From positions 1 to 30,822 of the forward strand of contig DHLY01000002.1 of the NCBI GenBank assembly GCA_002405525.1: a stretch of 30,822 nucleotides of DNA. Reading direction: 5' to 3'. The DNA comes from Proteobacteria bacterium UBA4656. GTDB taxonomy: Bacteria; Pseudomonadota; Gammaproteobacteria; Xanthomonadales; Ahniellaceae. The notes beneath the pieces are model-generated. The model was not told the origin of the DNA and did not search any database. It saw nothing but the letters and a program-made list of their open reading frames with translations. Shown piece after piece: positions 8,248 to 18,179 of this stretch (positions are counted from its first letter, which is position 1; the number at the start of each line of letters is the position of its first letter). Made by a program: the position numbers and the translations under genes.

Positions 8248-9540
8248 GTGACCGCCGCTCCCCTGCCGCCCATCGAAGACTGCCGCCTCGCGATCATCGG
8301 CCTGGGCTACGTCGGCCTGCCGCTGGCGGTCGAGTTCGGGCGGTGCGTCGACACCCTGGGCTTCGACATCGACCACCGCCGCATCGCCGAACTGGCGGCC
8401 GGGCGCGACCACACGCTGGAAGCTTCCCGGGAAGAACTGGAGTCCGCCCAGCGCCTGACGTTCAGCGCCGATCCCGGCCGGCTGAAGGACCGCGAGGTCT
8501 TCATCGTCACCGTGCCGACGCCGATCGACGACTTCAAGCGACCGGATCTGGGCCCGCTCGAAGCCGCCAGTCGCACGGTCGGTCGGGCCCTGTCGCGCGG
8601 CGGCGTGGTGATCTACGAATCCACCGTCTACCCCGGCGCCACCGAAGAGGTCTGCGTGCCGATCCTGGAGCAGGAATCGGGCCTGCGGTTCAACGAGGAC
8701 TTCTACGCCGGCTACAGTCCGGAGCGGATCAACCCGGGCGATCCGACCCACCGCCTGCCGAACATCGTCAAGGTCACCTCCGGGTCGACGCCCCAAGTGG
8801 CCGACCACGTGGATGCACTGTACCGGCGGGTGGTCGTCGCCGGCACCCACAAGGCCTCCAGCATCCGGGTGGCCGAGGCCGCGAAGGTGATCGAGAACAC
8901 GCAGCGCGACGTCAACATCGCGCTGGTCAACGAACTGGCGCTGATCTTCCACCGGCTGGGCATCGACACCCAGGAGGTGCTGGAGGCCGCCGGCACCAAG
9001 TGGAACTTCCTGCCCTTCCGCCCCGGCCTCGTCGGCGGCCACTGCATCGGCGTCGACCCCTATTACCTCACCCACAAGGCGACCCAGCTCGGCCACCACC
9101 CCGAGATGATCCTCGCCGGGCGGCGGATCAACGACGACATGGGCCGCCACGTGGCGCGACGGGTGGTCAAACTGATCGGCCGGCGTCGCGATCTTGCGGC
9201 CGGTGCGCGAGTGCTGGTGCTCGGCCTGAGTTTCAAGGAGAACTGCCCGGACCTGCGCAACACGCGGGTGATCGACGTGGTGGACGAGCTGCGCAGCTAC
9301 AGCCTGCGGGTCGACGTCCACGATCCCTGGGTGGACGCAACCGCGGCCAGGGCCGAGTACGGGCTCGACCTGATCGCGTCACCCGCGCACGGGGCCTACG
9401 ACGCGGTGATCCTGGCGGTCGCGCACCGTCAGTTCGTCGCCCTCGGCGCCGAGGGCGTGCGCGCATTCGGCAAGCCCGGCGCAGTGGTGTTCGACGTCCG
9501 GCAGGTGCTGCCGCGGCACGCCGTGGACGACCGGCTGTGA
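8248..9540 (+). CDS. Nucleotide sugar dehydrogenase (UDP-HexNAc 6-dehydrogenase, TviB/WbpO-like)
   Basis: Predicted 430-aa UDP-sugar 6-dehydrogenase, which performs the two-step NAD-dependent oxidation of the C6 hydroxyl of a UDP-sugar to the uronic acid. The Rossmann motif [16 protein letters not shown] is at the N-terminus. The active-site loop [16 protein letters not shown] carries the catalytic Cys266 and is the version typical of UDP-N-acetylhexosamine dehydrogenases (TviB, WbpO, WbpA) rather than UDP-glucose dehydrogenase. The C-terminal UDP-binding domain holds [20 protein letters not shown]. The start is GTG at 8248 with no strong Shine-Dalgarno; an in-frame start further in would cut the Rossmann strand. 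It overlaps the epimerase gene by 4 bp (GTGA), indicating translational coupling. The likely role is making uronic-acid sugar nucleotides for capsule, LPS or exopolysaccharide. Exact substrate is inferred. Confidence 0.9.
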   Translation: MTAAPLPPIEDCRLAIIGLGYVGLPLAVEFGRCVDTLGFDIDHRRIAELAAGRDHTLEASREELESAQRLTFSADPGRLKDREVFIVTVPTPIDDFKRPDLGPLEAASRTVGRALSRGGVVIYESTVYPGATEEVCVPILEQESGLRFNEDFYAGYSPERINPGDPTHRLPNIVKVTSGSTPQVADHVDALYRRVVVAGTHKASSIRVAEAAKVIENTQRDVNIALVNELALIFHRLGIDTQEVLEAAGTKWNFLPFRPGLVGGHCIGVDPYYLTHKATQLGHHPEMILAGRRINDDMGRHVARRVVKLIGRRRDLAAGARVLVLGLSFKENCPDLRNTRVIDVVDELRSYSLRVDVHDPWVDATAARAEYGLDLIASPAHGAYDAVILAVAHRQFVALGAEGVRAFGKPGAVVFDVRQVLPRHAVDDRL

Positions 9541-10544
9541 GAGTGCTGGTCACCGGCGCGGCGGGCTTCATCGGCGCGGCCCTGTCGCACCGCCTGCTCG
9601 ACCGCGGCGACGAGGTGTTCGGCCTCGACAACCTCAATGCCTACTACGACGTGCGGCTCAAGCAGGCACGCCTGGAGCGCCTCGTCGCGCGCGCGGGCTT
9701 CGGCCACCACGTGGGCAGCCTGGAGGACGCCGACGCCGTGGCGCGCGCCTTCGCTGCCGGCCGGCCCGACCGCGTCGTGAACCTTGCCGCGCAGGCCGGG
9801 GTGCGCTATTCGCTGGTCAACCCGCGCGCCTACGTCGACAGCAACATCGTCGGCTTCGTCAACATCCTCGAAGCCTGCCGCCACCGCGGCATCGGGCACC
9901 TGGTCTACGCCTCCTCGAGCTCGGTCTACGGCGCCAACGTCAAGCTGCCGTTCTCGGTGCGCGACGCGGTCGACCATCCGGTGAGCCTGTACGCAGCGAC
10001 CAAGAAGGCCAACGAGCTGATGGCGCACACCTACAGCCATCTGTTCGGCTTGCCGACCACGGGCCTGCGCTTCTTTACCGTGTACGGCCCCTGGGGCCGC
10101 CCCGACATGGCCCTGTTCCTGTTCACGCGCAACATTCTGGAAGGCAAGCCGATCGATGTCTTCAACCACGGCCACCACACGCGCGACTTCACGTATATCG
10201 ACGACATCGTCGAGGGCGTGCTGCGCACGCTCGACCGCGTGCCGGGCCCGGACCCCGCCTTCGACCCGATGCAGCCCAACCCGGGCACATCGGCGGCGCC
10301 CTGGCGCGTGTACAACATCGGCAACCACCAGCCGGTGCAGCTGAGCCGCTACATCGAGGTGATCGAAGCCACGCTGGGCCGCAAGGCGGCCAGAAACCTG
10401 CTGCCGCTGCAGCCCGGCGACGTACCGGACACCTACGCCGATGTCGAGGAACTCGCCCGCGACACCGGCTACCAGCCCTCGACCCCGATCGAAGTCGGCG
10501 TGGCGCGCTTCGTGGACTGGTATCGCGCCTACTACAGGGTCTGA
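9537..10544 (+). CDS. NAD-dependent UDP-uronate 4-epimerase family protein (CapI/GAE-like)
   Basis: Predicted 335-aa extended SDR. The GTG at 9537 overlaps the dehydrogenase stop (GTGA) and gives [13 protein letters not shown], placing the NAD-binding GxxGxxG at residues 7-13 as expected. Other motifs: [19 protein letters not shown], the catalytic Tyr152-x3-Lys156 in YAATKKANE, and [16 protein letters not shown] followed by [14 protein letters not shown]. These are the signatures of UDP-glucuronate 4-epimerases (CapI, GAE, LspL). Paired with the dehydrogenase, it would convert UDP-GlcA to UDP-GalA or the N-acetyl equivalents. Which sugar is used is not decided by sequence: the dehydrogenase looks UDP-HexNAc-type whereas this epimerase looks UDP-GlcA-type. 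That mismatch is common in polysaccharide loci, where annotations are by family only. Confidence 0.88.
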   Translation: MRVLVTGAAGFIGAALSHRLLDRGDEVFGLDNLNAYYDVRLKQARLERLVARAGFGHHVGSLEDADAVARAFAAGRPDRVVNLAAQAGVRYSLVNPRAYVDSNIVGFVNILEACRHRGIGHLVYASSSSVYGANVKLPFSVRDAVDHPVSLYAATKKANELMAHTYSHLFGLPTTGLRFFTVYGPWGRPDMALFLFTRNILEGKPIDVFNHGHHTRDFTYIDDIVEGVLRTLDRVPGPDPAFDPMQPNPGTSAAPWRVYNIGNHQPVQLSRYIEVIEATLGRKAARNLLPLQPGDVPDTYADVEELARDTGYQPSTPIEVGVARFVDWYRAYYRV

Positions 10545-10646
10545 GCGGCCGGTCCGCGGGGCCGTCGAGGCGCCCGCAGATTGCCCGCGCCGCGCGCGGC
10601 GGCGGGCCTGCACAATCGTCGCATCGCAACACTGAGGAATCCGACC

Positions 10647-12479
<1,833 letters not shown>

Positions 12480-12486
12480 GCCCGTC

Positions 12487-12531
12487 ATCACCCTAGTGGC
12501 AAAGCTGACCCCTTCTCGCCACGCAGGTGAT
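12487..12531. terminator. Imperfect inverted repeat between convergent genes
   Basis: Arms 12487-12500 (ATCACC-CTA-GTGGC) and 12518-12531 (GCCAC-GCA-GGTGAT) pair at 11 of 14 positions, with a symmetrical 3x3 internal loop and a 17-nt apical loop. The element fills the 51-bp gap between glmS and the convergent 566-aa gene and reaches that gene's stop codon. A bidirectional terminator is the simplest reading, though no T-tract is present. A mobile-element remnant is the alternative, given the glmS 3' location. Confidence 0.45.
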
Positions 12532-14231
12532 CAACGATTCTGCTTTTCGCCGAAAATGGCGCATATCGCATTAAGCGACTCATGTAGATCGCTCGCGAGT
12601 GCTGCAATATGTGCTCTTGGATGCTTGTACTCCCTCAGGAGCTCTCTTCGTATCTCGGAAGCCTCTTCACCTGCTGCGTGAGCTGCAAGCTTGGTTCGGA
12701 GATATTGCAATGACTTGAAAGGCTCTACGAGAGTCGATGCCCGATCGCTTTCGACCTGACTCCCGAGCAGCGCCTCTTCAAGCCACTTGATTGAACCGAA
12801 CTTCTCGTTGCCTACTCGACCATTGGCGATGGCTCGCGCCCGGAGAGCGCCGTGGTTCAATCCTTCCACAACGATTCTTGCGAGCTCCAGAATTGCGTCA
12901 TCCCATGGCCTGTGTGCGGGCGTCAGCGGATACGTCACGTGGTCAACTAGCCTTGTCTCCTTGATTCTGAACCAGTCGAGCCGGGTATCGCCGAGCTTCC
13001 TAAGCGTCCGCCTGAGATCACTTAGTCCATCGGGAACGTCGTCCCATGCACCTTCGAAATCGGTCTTTTGAGCGCGCTTGGAGATGGGTGCTTTCGGAGG
13101 CTCATTGAATGACTTCCAGTAGCGCTGCTCCGAGATCGGCAAATCTCCGAGATAGGTAATGTACGTGTGGACTTGTCCCGCATCGTTCACATCGTAGGTC
13201 TTCAAGGACCATGCGTTTCGGCACTGAATTGAGCGGTCCGTCACCCTGTACTTCTCTCGGTCCGCTTTGTACCTGTCGAGCACTTGTGGCTTGAAGAAGA
13301 CTGGAGAGATCTGGAACGGATTGGATGATTCCGTGTCGAAGTAGGACGCCAGCGCCGCCGGTGAGCAGGAGCATTCGACGAGTTGCTCGTTCTTCCAGTC
13401 TTCAATGATGAACGTCTCGTACTCCTTAGGCGCCTGCGCACTGGCGTATTCATTGGCACCCAGCTCGTAGGCGCTCTTGCTTGGCGCGAGAACGTGAGCC
13501 CCGCGAACATACGAGGCCTTGCGTTCGACGATGAACTTGCACCTGAGCGTCTTGCCCGCATCCGCATGCGTGATCGTCCGCTGGTGATCGAATCGAAAAG
13601 AGGGGTCCGACCCCCAGAAGCAATCGAACATTTGGACTAGACACGAACTGGTGGTCGCAAGGTGTAGGTCCAGCAGCCCGCGGTCAATCCAAAGCAGCGT
13701 GGCGGCGCGACCGTCGTCGCCCGGAAAGTGCTCAATACCCGCCAAGTTGACTACATCTCCTTCGCCGTCGAGGCGGCACCATGCATTTCTTTCGTCGACC
13801 CAATGCAGACCGTGAGCTATTGCAATCTCCTGCGTCAACTCGAAGTAGTGGGGCTTGCCAATGAGCCCCTCGAAGGAGCGACTGAAGACGATTTGACGTG
13901 CGCCTTGGAGTACTTCCGGCTGATCCTCGTCCCACGGCGAGAACATCTCGAAGCGTGGCCCTTCGCCACCGCCGGATACGAGCCCACAGTGCATGTGGTC
14001 GGACGGGTTACCGGTCCAGTCCTCCAGCCCGTCCCAGCTTCGATCTATTCTTTCTGACGCGACGAAGACGGAGTGAACGAAGATGTCTGACTTGCCGCTA
14101 CAGCACGCGTACAGGGCTACTCGGTCCCCGCCTCGCTGATGCCGAAGCCATGCGACGAACTCACAACACTCGATCTCAAGCGATCCCTGCTCGTGAGGTC
14201 CCCGTACGTGCGGAAAGGACTCGATGTCCAT
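12531..14231 (-). CDS. Uncharacterised 566-aa protein, possible C-terminal HEPN-like domain
   Basis: I do not recognise this family. The start at 14231 (MDIESFPHV) lies 14 bp after the brnA stop and avoids reading across brnA, though the frame is open up to 14447. The N-terminal two thirds are rich in aromatic and acidic residues and look mostly beta (for example VALYACCSGKSDIFVHSVFV and RAATLLWIDRGLLDLHLATT). The last ~170 residues look helical and contain LQYLRTKLAAHAAG, in which Arg512-x5-His518 fits the R-x4-6-H pattern of HEPN ribonucleases, placed between two helical stretches as HEPN motifs usually are. No signal peptide or membrane helix is evident. Base composition (about 50-55% GC) is far below that of neighbours, pointing to horizontal acquisition. 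It is last in a brnT-brnA-this gene unit, suggesting a toxin/defence-related function. The HEPN call rests on a short motif and is tentative. Confidence 0.7.
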   Translation of the reverse strand: MDIESFPHVRGPHEQGSLEIECCEFVAWLRHQRGGDRVALYACCSGKSDIFVHSVFVASERIDRSWDGLEDWTGNPSDHMHCGLVSGGGEGPRFEMFSPWDEDQPEVLQGARQIVFSRSFEGLIGKPHYFELTQEIAIAHGLHWVDERNAWCRLDGEGDVVNLAGIEHFPGDDGRAATLLWIDRGLLDLHLATTSSCLVQMFDCFWGSDPSFRFDHQRTITHADAGKTLRCKFIVERKASYVRGAHVLAPSKSAYELGANEYASAQAPKEYETFIIEDWKNEQLVECSCSPAALASYFDTESSNPFQISPVFFKPQVLDRYKADREKYRVTDRSIQCRNAWSLKTYDVNDAGQVHTYITYLGDLPISEQRYWKSFNEPPKAPISKRAQKTDFEGAWDDVPDGLSDLRRTLRKLGDTRLDWFRIKETRLVDHVTYPLTPAHRPWDDAILELARIVVEGLNHGALRARAIANGRVGNEKFGSIKWLEEALLGSQVESDRASTLVEPFKSLQYLRTKLAAHAAGEEASEIRRELLREYKHPRAHIAALASDLHESLNAICAIFGEKQNR

Positions 14232-14245
14232 CGGGTTGACAGAAC

Positions 14246-14530
14246 TCAAAGCGTTGCGTCGCGGTAGGCCTTCAGGACTGCGTTCATCCGCGTCTGCCAT
14301 CCACGTCCCTGCGCCCGGTACCACTCGAGCACATCCTTGTCGACGCGCAGTGCGATCTGCTCCTTGCGGTCCTCCGCGGCTTTTGGCGGACGGCCGCGTG
14401 CGACGCGCCAGCCGGCGGCACCTTCGTGCGGGGTCGCGGACGCCCAAAATCCGGCAGTCGCCTTGGGGTCCTTCGGATCGTAGGGCACGTCAGCCTTTCG
14501 GGTATGCGTGGAAGTACGCTTGGCGTTCAT
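14246..14530 (-). CDS. brnA: BrnA-type antitoxin
   Basis: Predicted 94-aa antitoxin of the type II BrnT/BrnA system. It has a typical DNA-binding and dimerisation C-terminus: GRPPKAAEDRKEQIALRVDKDVLEWYRAQG, given here only as positions about 46-76, followed by GWQTRMNAVLKAYRD. This is the ribbon-helix-helix-like core shared by BrnA proteins, which dimerise, bind the brnTA operator and neutralise BrnT. The N-terminal part contains the PKDPKATAGFWASA segment that contacts toxin in this family. The ATG at 14530 overlaps the 3' end of brnT by 41 bp, an unusually long overlap implying translational coupling. It is followed after 14 bp by the 566-aa gene. The family is recognised with good confidence. 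Confidence 0.85.
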   Translation of the reverse strand: MNAKRTSTHTRKADVPYDPKDPKATAGFWASATPHEGAAGWRVARGRPPKAAEDRKEQIALRVDKDVLEWYRAQGRGWQTRMNAVLKAYRDATL

Positions 14531-14762
14531 GGGGTTGTGCGTCTCGGCAGGAGATCAGTCGAGGGCCGTCGTCGCGATCGGTCCAGACCAGGACCACGAC
14601 GCGGCCATGCGCGATTCCGAGGCTGATCAACCGCTGCTCGCCGTAGGCAACGCGGTCATCCTCGCGGGTGAGCATGGGTCCGTCGAACGCTGCCGCGCAA
14701 TCCGGCAGGTCGATCCGATGCTTGCGCAGGTTCTTTCGGCGCTTGGCGGGATCATGGCTCAC
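14490..14762 (-). CDS. brnT: BrnT-type ribonuclease toxin
   Basis: Predicted 90-aa toxin of the BrnT family (RelE-like fold, general RNase inhibiting translation). Recognisable family blocks are DPAKRRKNLRKHRID at the N-terminus, AAAFDGPMLTREDDR, YGEQRLISLGIAHGRVVVLVWTDR and PRLISCRDAQPHERQAYFH at the C-terminus. The start is GTG at 14762; an ATG at 14755 is out of frame. The upstream sequence is AT-rich (TTTAATGCATATACGATTTTGACAG reading into the gene) and probably contains the autoregulated promoter/operator. Order toxin-then-antitoxin is normal for brnTA. The family is recognised by motif; activity is inferred. Confidence 0.85.
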   Translation of the reverse strand: MSHDPAKRRKNLRKHRIDLPDCAAAFDGPMLTREDDRVAYGEQRLISLGIAHGRVVVLVWTDRDDGPRLISCRDAQPHERQAYFHAYPKG

Positions 14763-15332
14763 CTGTCAAAATCGTATATGCATTAAATCGCTGGTTCAAG
14801 ACGCGCGAGGGGACGATTCGACAGCAGCGATTCCTCCGCGACGCACGGGCAGCGCGCGCAGTTCGAAAACGTCCGTCGGGCGGGCAAGCCGTGCCCGAGT
14901 GGTCAAGGCAGCGGGTTGGCGATCGCGTCCGCCACGCCAGTCGGGATGGCCGGATCGGCGGTCAGGCCCGCCGCCGCCTCCGGGGCTTCCACAGGGCGTC
15001 AACCTGCGGCGCGAAGCAACCCTATCTTGAGCGGGCCTGGACGACATCTTGAAAACTCAGCGCTGATCATCGCGGATTCAGTAGGTTGCGCGAGCGGGAA
15101 CTCGGGGACATCCTGAATGGCGCAGGATCTGATCTGGCCTGCCCGCCGTGCGCCATCCTCGATCGCGGGTGGCCCGGTGGGCCCTTGGATGCCGGCTCGG
15201 GGATTGCCGCGGCTCGCCGCCTCGGTTGTCACGCGACGGGCCACGGGCATTGAATTGCCCGCGTGCGGCCATCCTCGGACAGTGGCATTCCTGCGACCAT
15301 CGGCCTCTCCTCGCGGGCACGCGCTCGAACGG
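14763..15332. other. 570-bp stretch without a convincing gene
   Basis: This region lies between divergent brnT (minus) and the permease (plus). The first ~40 bp are AT-rich and probably hold the brnTA promoter. The remainder is intermediate in GC between the island and the chromosome. Several short frames exist on both strands (for example 14999-15250 minus), but none has a recognisable motif or ribosome binding site. An imperfect inverted pair, GAAGCAACC near 15013 and GGTTGCGC near 15083, is present. It may be the decayed right boundary of the accessory block, but I see no integrase, transposase motif or clear direct repeat. Confidence 0.5.
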
Positions 15333-17756
15333 ATGACGAGAACCGTGCCGATGCTTCTGCGACACGCCTTGAAGTCCCTGCGCCGCGCCCCGGTCTACGC
15401 GACCACGGTGGTGCTCACGCTGGCGCTCGGGCTCGGCGCGGTGGGGGCGATGTTCGCCGTGGTGCATGGCCTGCTGCTGGCGCCGCTGCCGTATGGGCAG
15501 CCGGATCGGCTGGTGAGCCTGGATTTGGTGCTGGCCGACGGCAGCCGGATCGGTGCGTCGCCGGCGCTGCATGCGACCTATCGGCGGTTCGCGACCCAGG
15601 TCGAGGACCTCGCGCTGTACCGGGTGGGGCGCGCGAACGTGGCGGCGCCGGACGACGCGGGCGAGGCGCGCAATGTCGGCGTGGCCTGGGCGTCGGCCTC
15701 GCTGATGCGCGTGCTGCAGGTGGGGCCGCAGCTCGGTCGCGCGTTCACCGACGCCGAGGACCTGCGCGCGGGACCGCAGGCGGTGATCCTCAGTGACGCC
15801 GAATGGCGCACGCGCTACGGCGGCTCGCCCGCGGCGATCGGGCGGATCCTGGTGGTGAACGACGTGCCGCGCGAGATCGTCGGCGTGATGCCGCCGGATT
15901 TCGCGTTTCCGCACGCCGGCGTGCGGATGTGGCTGCCGGCGAAGCCCGGCAACGACACGACCGCGGGCGATTTCTTCTTCACCGGCGTGGCGCGGCTCGC
16001 GCCGGGCGCGACGCGCGAGCGCGCGCAGCACGAGCTGGCGGCGATCCTGCCGCGGCTGGGCGAGCTGTATCCGAAGTTGGGCTCCGGTGGATCGACGGCG
16101 ACGTGGATCGCGGAGTCGAAGCCCGTGCCGCGGCTCGTCGACCTGCGCGCGACGCTCACCGGCGAGCTGGCGCCGACGCTGTGGCTGCTCGCCGCCGTCG
16201 CGAGCCTCGTGCTGCTCGTGGCCTGGGCGAACGTGGCCAACCTCACCCTGGTGCGCGCCGATGCGGCCGGTCGCGACGTCGCCGTGCGCGAGGCGCTGGG
16301 TGCCGGTGCGCTGCGCGCCATCGCGCCCCTGGTCGGGGAATCCCTGCTGCTTGGCGTCGCCGCCACGGTGCTTGCGCTGTTCGGCATTGCCGGGGCGCTG
16401 TGGGCGCTGCGCCAGTTCGGGCCCGTGGACCTGCCGCGCCTGGCCGAGGTGTCGCTCGGTCCATGGACCGCGGTCGTCGTGCTCGGGCTCGCGCTGCTGG
16501 GCGGTCTCGTCGGCGGGTTTGCGCTGGCGCGGCGCGGTGCGCTGTCGGGCCGCCTGCGCGAAGGCGCGCATGGCGCGTCGGCGGGCGTCGCCCAGCAGCG
16601 CGTGCGCGCAGGCGTGGCCGTGCTGCAGGTGGCCGCGGCGCTGGTGGTGCTGGCGGGCTCGGCCCTGCTGTTGCGCACGACGCACCGACTGCAGCGGGCC
16701 GATCCCGGCTTCGATCCGGGGCCGGTGACGACGTTCCAGATCCTGCTGCCGTTCGCGCGCTATGGCGATACGGCGCGCGTGGCCTTCCATGCGCAACTGC
16801 TGGAGCGCGTGCGCGCGCTGCCGTCGGTGGAAGCCGCCGGACTCGTCGGGCAACTGCCGCTGGGCAGCGGTGCCCGGGTCGAGCAGGACATTCGCGTCGA
16901 CGGCGAGATATACACGCGTCGCGTGGCAGTGAACGTCGCCAGCGACGGCTATCTCGCGGCGATGGGGATTCCGCTGCTGGCCGGCCGGGCGTTCCGCCCG
17001 CTCGATGCCCCACGCCCCGACGAAGTGCTGGTCAGCCGGCAGTTGGCCGTGCAGCTGGTCGGCGATCCCACGGGGCGGGCCGCGCTCGGTCGCCGGCTCA
17101 CGCTCACGCCCGGCGGCCCGGCATGGACGGTGATCGGCGTGGTCGGCGATGTGCACCACGAACACCTCGCCACGCCGCCGGGCCCGATGCTGTATCGCCC
17201 ACAGGTCGTCGCGGCGCTGCCCGCCACGCAACCGGGGCCGCTGCCGGGCATGGTGCTCACCGTGCGCAGCACCGGCCCCGCGGCGCCGCTGGTGGACGCC
17301 GTGCGCGGAATCGTGCGCGGACTCGATCCGGGCGTGCCCGTGTTCGAGGTCGCCGCGATGGACGAGGTCGTCGCGCGTTCGATGTCGCAACTGCGGCTGA
17401 TGCTGGTGGGGGTCGGCGCTGCCGCGGTCGTGACGCTGGCGCTCGGCCTGCTCGGCCTCTACGGCGTGCTTGCGTTCCGCGTCGCGCTGCGCACGCGCGA
17501 GTTCGGGCTGCGGATGGCGCGCGGCGTCGTCGGTGGCGGTCTCGCCCTGGTCGCGATCGGCACCGTGGCCGGACTGGTCGTGTTCGCCGCGCTGTCGGCA
17601 TCGCTGCGCGCGGCGGTGCCCGGCGTGCAGCCGTGGGATCCGCTGTCGCTGGCCGGTGCCGTGCTGGTGCTCGCGGCGACCGCCGCGCTCGCGTCGTGGG
17701 GACCGGCGCGGCGCGCGGCAGCCGTCGATCCGGCGCAGGCGCTGCGCGGGGGCTAG
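15333..17756 (+). CDS. FtsX/MacB-family ABC transporter permease (ADOP-like)
   Basis: Predicted ~807-aa integral membrane permease. The start at 15333 (MTRTVPMLLRHALKSLRRAP) is chosen over the longer open frame from 15117 because it directly precedes the family N-terminus; ATG 15351, with GAGAA upstream, is an equally good alternative. Layout: TM1 near residues 20-45 (TTVVLTLALGLGAVGAMFAVV), a large periplasmic MacB_PCD-like domain, two to four TM segments in the middle (LWLLAAVASLVLLVAWANVA and following), a second periplasmic domain, and three C-terminal TM segments ending PARRAAAVDPAQALRGG. This duplicated FtsX arrangement is that of acidobacterial-type orphan permeases, which lack a fused ATPase. 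No ATPase or membrane-fusion partner is encoded next to it. Substrate unknown; family assignment is strong. Confidence 0.88.
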   Translation: MTRTVPMLLRHALKSLRRAPVYATTVVLTLALGLGAVGAMFAVVHGLLLAPLPYGQPDRLVSLDLVLADGSRIGASPALHATYRRFATQVEDLALYRVGRANVAAPDDAGEARNVGVAWASASLMRVLQVGPQLGRAFTDAEDLRAGPQAVILSDAEWRTRYGGSPAAIGRILVVNDVPREIVGVMPPDFAFPHAGVRMWLPAKPGNDTTAGDFFFTGVARLAPGATRERAQHELAAILPRLGELYPKLGSGGSTATWIAESKPVPRLVDLRATLTGELAPTLWLLAAVASLVLLVAWANVANLTLVRADAAGRDVAVREALGAGALRAIAPLVGESLLLGVAATVLALFGIAGALWALRQFGPVDLPRLAEVSLGPWTAVVVLGLALLGGLVGGFALARRGALSGRLREGAHGASAGVAQQRVRAGVAVLQVAAALVVLAGSALLLRTTHRLQRADPGFDPGPVTTFQILLPFARYGDTARVAFHAQLLERVRALPSVEAAGLVGQLPLGSGARVEQDIRVDGEIYTRRVAVNVASDGYLAAMGIPLLAGRAFRPLDAPRPDEVLVSRQLAVQLVGDPTGRAALGRRLTLTPGGPAWTVIGVVGDVHHEHLATPPGPMLYRPQVVAALPATQPGPLPGMVLTVRSTGPAAPLVDAVRGIVRGLDPGVPVFEVAAMDEVVARSMSQLRLMLVGVGAAAVVTLALGLLGLYGVLAFRVALRTREFGLRMARGVVGGGLALVAIGTVAGLVVFAALSASLRAAVPGVQPWDPLSLAGAVLVLAATAALASWGPARRAAAVDPAQALRGG

Positions 17757-17804
17757 AGGTCGTCCGCGCCGGGCGGTCGCTGCCTGGCAGCCGGCAGAGC
17801 CCCC

Positions 17805-17853
17805 TTGACGAGGGCTCGCCGATTCGTATCCTATGGTTAATGAATTAATTAAC
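17805..17853 (+). promoter_or_regulatory. Promoter and palindromic operator of the ArsR-type regulator
   Basis: TTGACG (17805-17810) and TATCCT (17827-17832) form a -35/-10 pair with 16-bp spacing. Directly downstream lies GTTAATgaattaATTAAC (17836-17853), a perfect 6-bp inverted repeat around a 6-bp spacer, extremely AT-rich in a GC-rich context. It covers the predicted transcription start and ends 6 bp before the chosen ATG. ArsR-family repressors commonly bind such palindromes over their own promoters, so autorepression is inferred. Confidence 0.7.
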
Positions 17854-17859
17854 GACCCC

Positions 17860-18177
17860 ATGGACCGCGTCTTCGAAGCCCTCGCTTCCGCCGCCCGGCG
17901 CAAGATCCTCGCCTACCTCAACGCCGGCGAACTTACCGCCGGTGAGATCGGCGAGCGTTTCGACTTCAGCAAGCCGGCGCTGTCCAACCACCTGCGCATC
18001 CTCGAAGAGGCCGGGTTGATCGCCCGCGAGAAGCGCGGTCAGTTCGTCTACTTCCGTCAGGTTCCAGAGCGGCTCGCGAACACCGTGTTCGCCTGGGCGG
18101 CCGAGGTCTGCCCCGTGGCGGGGCCACTCAAGCGCGAGAGCCGCGCGCGCGCACGCAAGCGCCAGGCAGGAGCCTGA
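17860..18177 (+). CDS. ArsR-family (SdpR-like) winged-helix autorepressor
   Basis: Predicted 105-aa winged-helix transcriptional regulator. The ATG at 17860 gives MDRVFEALASAARRKILAYL, the standard family N-terminus. An in-frame ATG at 17833 lies upstream of the predicted transcription start and inside the palindrome, so it is less likely. The recognition helix region is FDFSKPALSNHLRILEEAGLIA, followed by the beta-wing REKRGQFVYFRQV. There is only one cysteine (in AEVCPVAG), so no thiol metal site of the ArsR/SmtB type is apparent; the best fit is the SdpR/metal-independent branch. The gene is followed after 2 bp by the cupin-DUF2867 gene with a GGAG ribosome site inside its own 3' end, so the two form an operon under the operator at 17836-17853. 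Confidence 0.88.
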   Translation: MDRVFEALASAARRKILAYLNAGELTAGEIGERFDFSKPALSNHLRILEEAGLIAREKRGQFVYFRQVPERLANTVFAWAAEVCPVAGPLKRESRARARKRQAGA

Positions 18178-18179
18178 AC

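Noticed and set aside
12496..12522. CTGACCCC-containing segment reminiscent of IS21-family ends
   Set aside because: Only one short copy and no istA/istB or second end; the inverted-repeat explanation is simpler.
14891..14920. Sequence resembling a tRNA D-arm (CCCGAGTGGTCAAGGC)
   Set aside because: No matching acceptor stem, anticodon arm or T-loop could be folded nearby, so it is probably chance.
15078..17903. About 940-codon minus-strand open frame opposite the permease
   Set aside because: Shadow frame; the plus strand shows transmembrane segments and FtsX motifs.
17833..18177. Longer start for the SdpR-like regulator at 17833
   Set aside because: That ATG immediately follows the predicted -10 box and overlaps the palindrome; the start at 17860 matches the family N-terminus.
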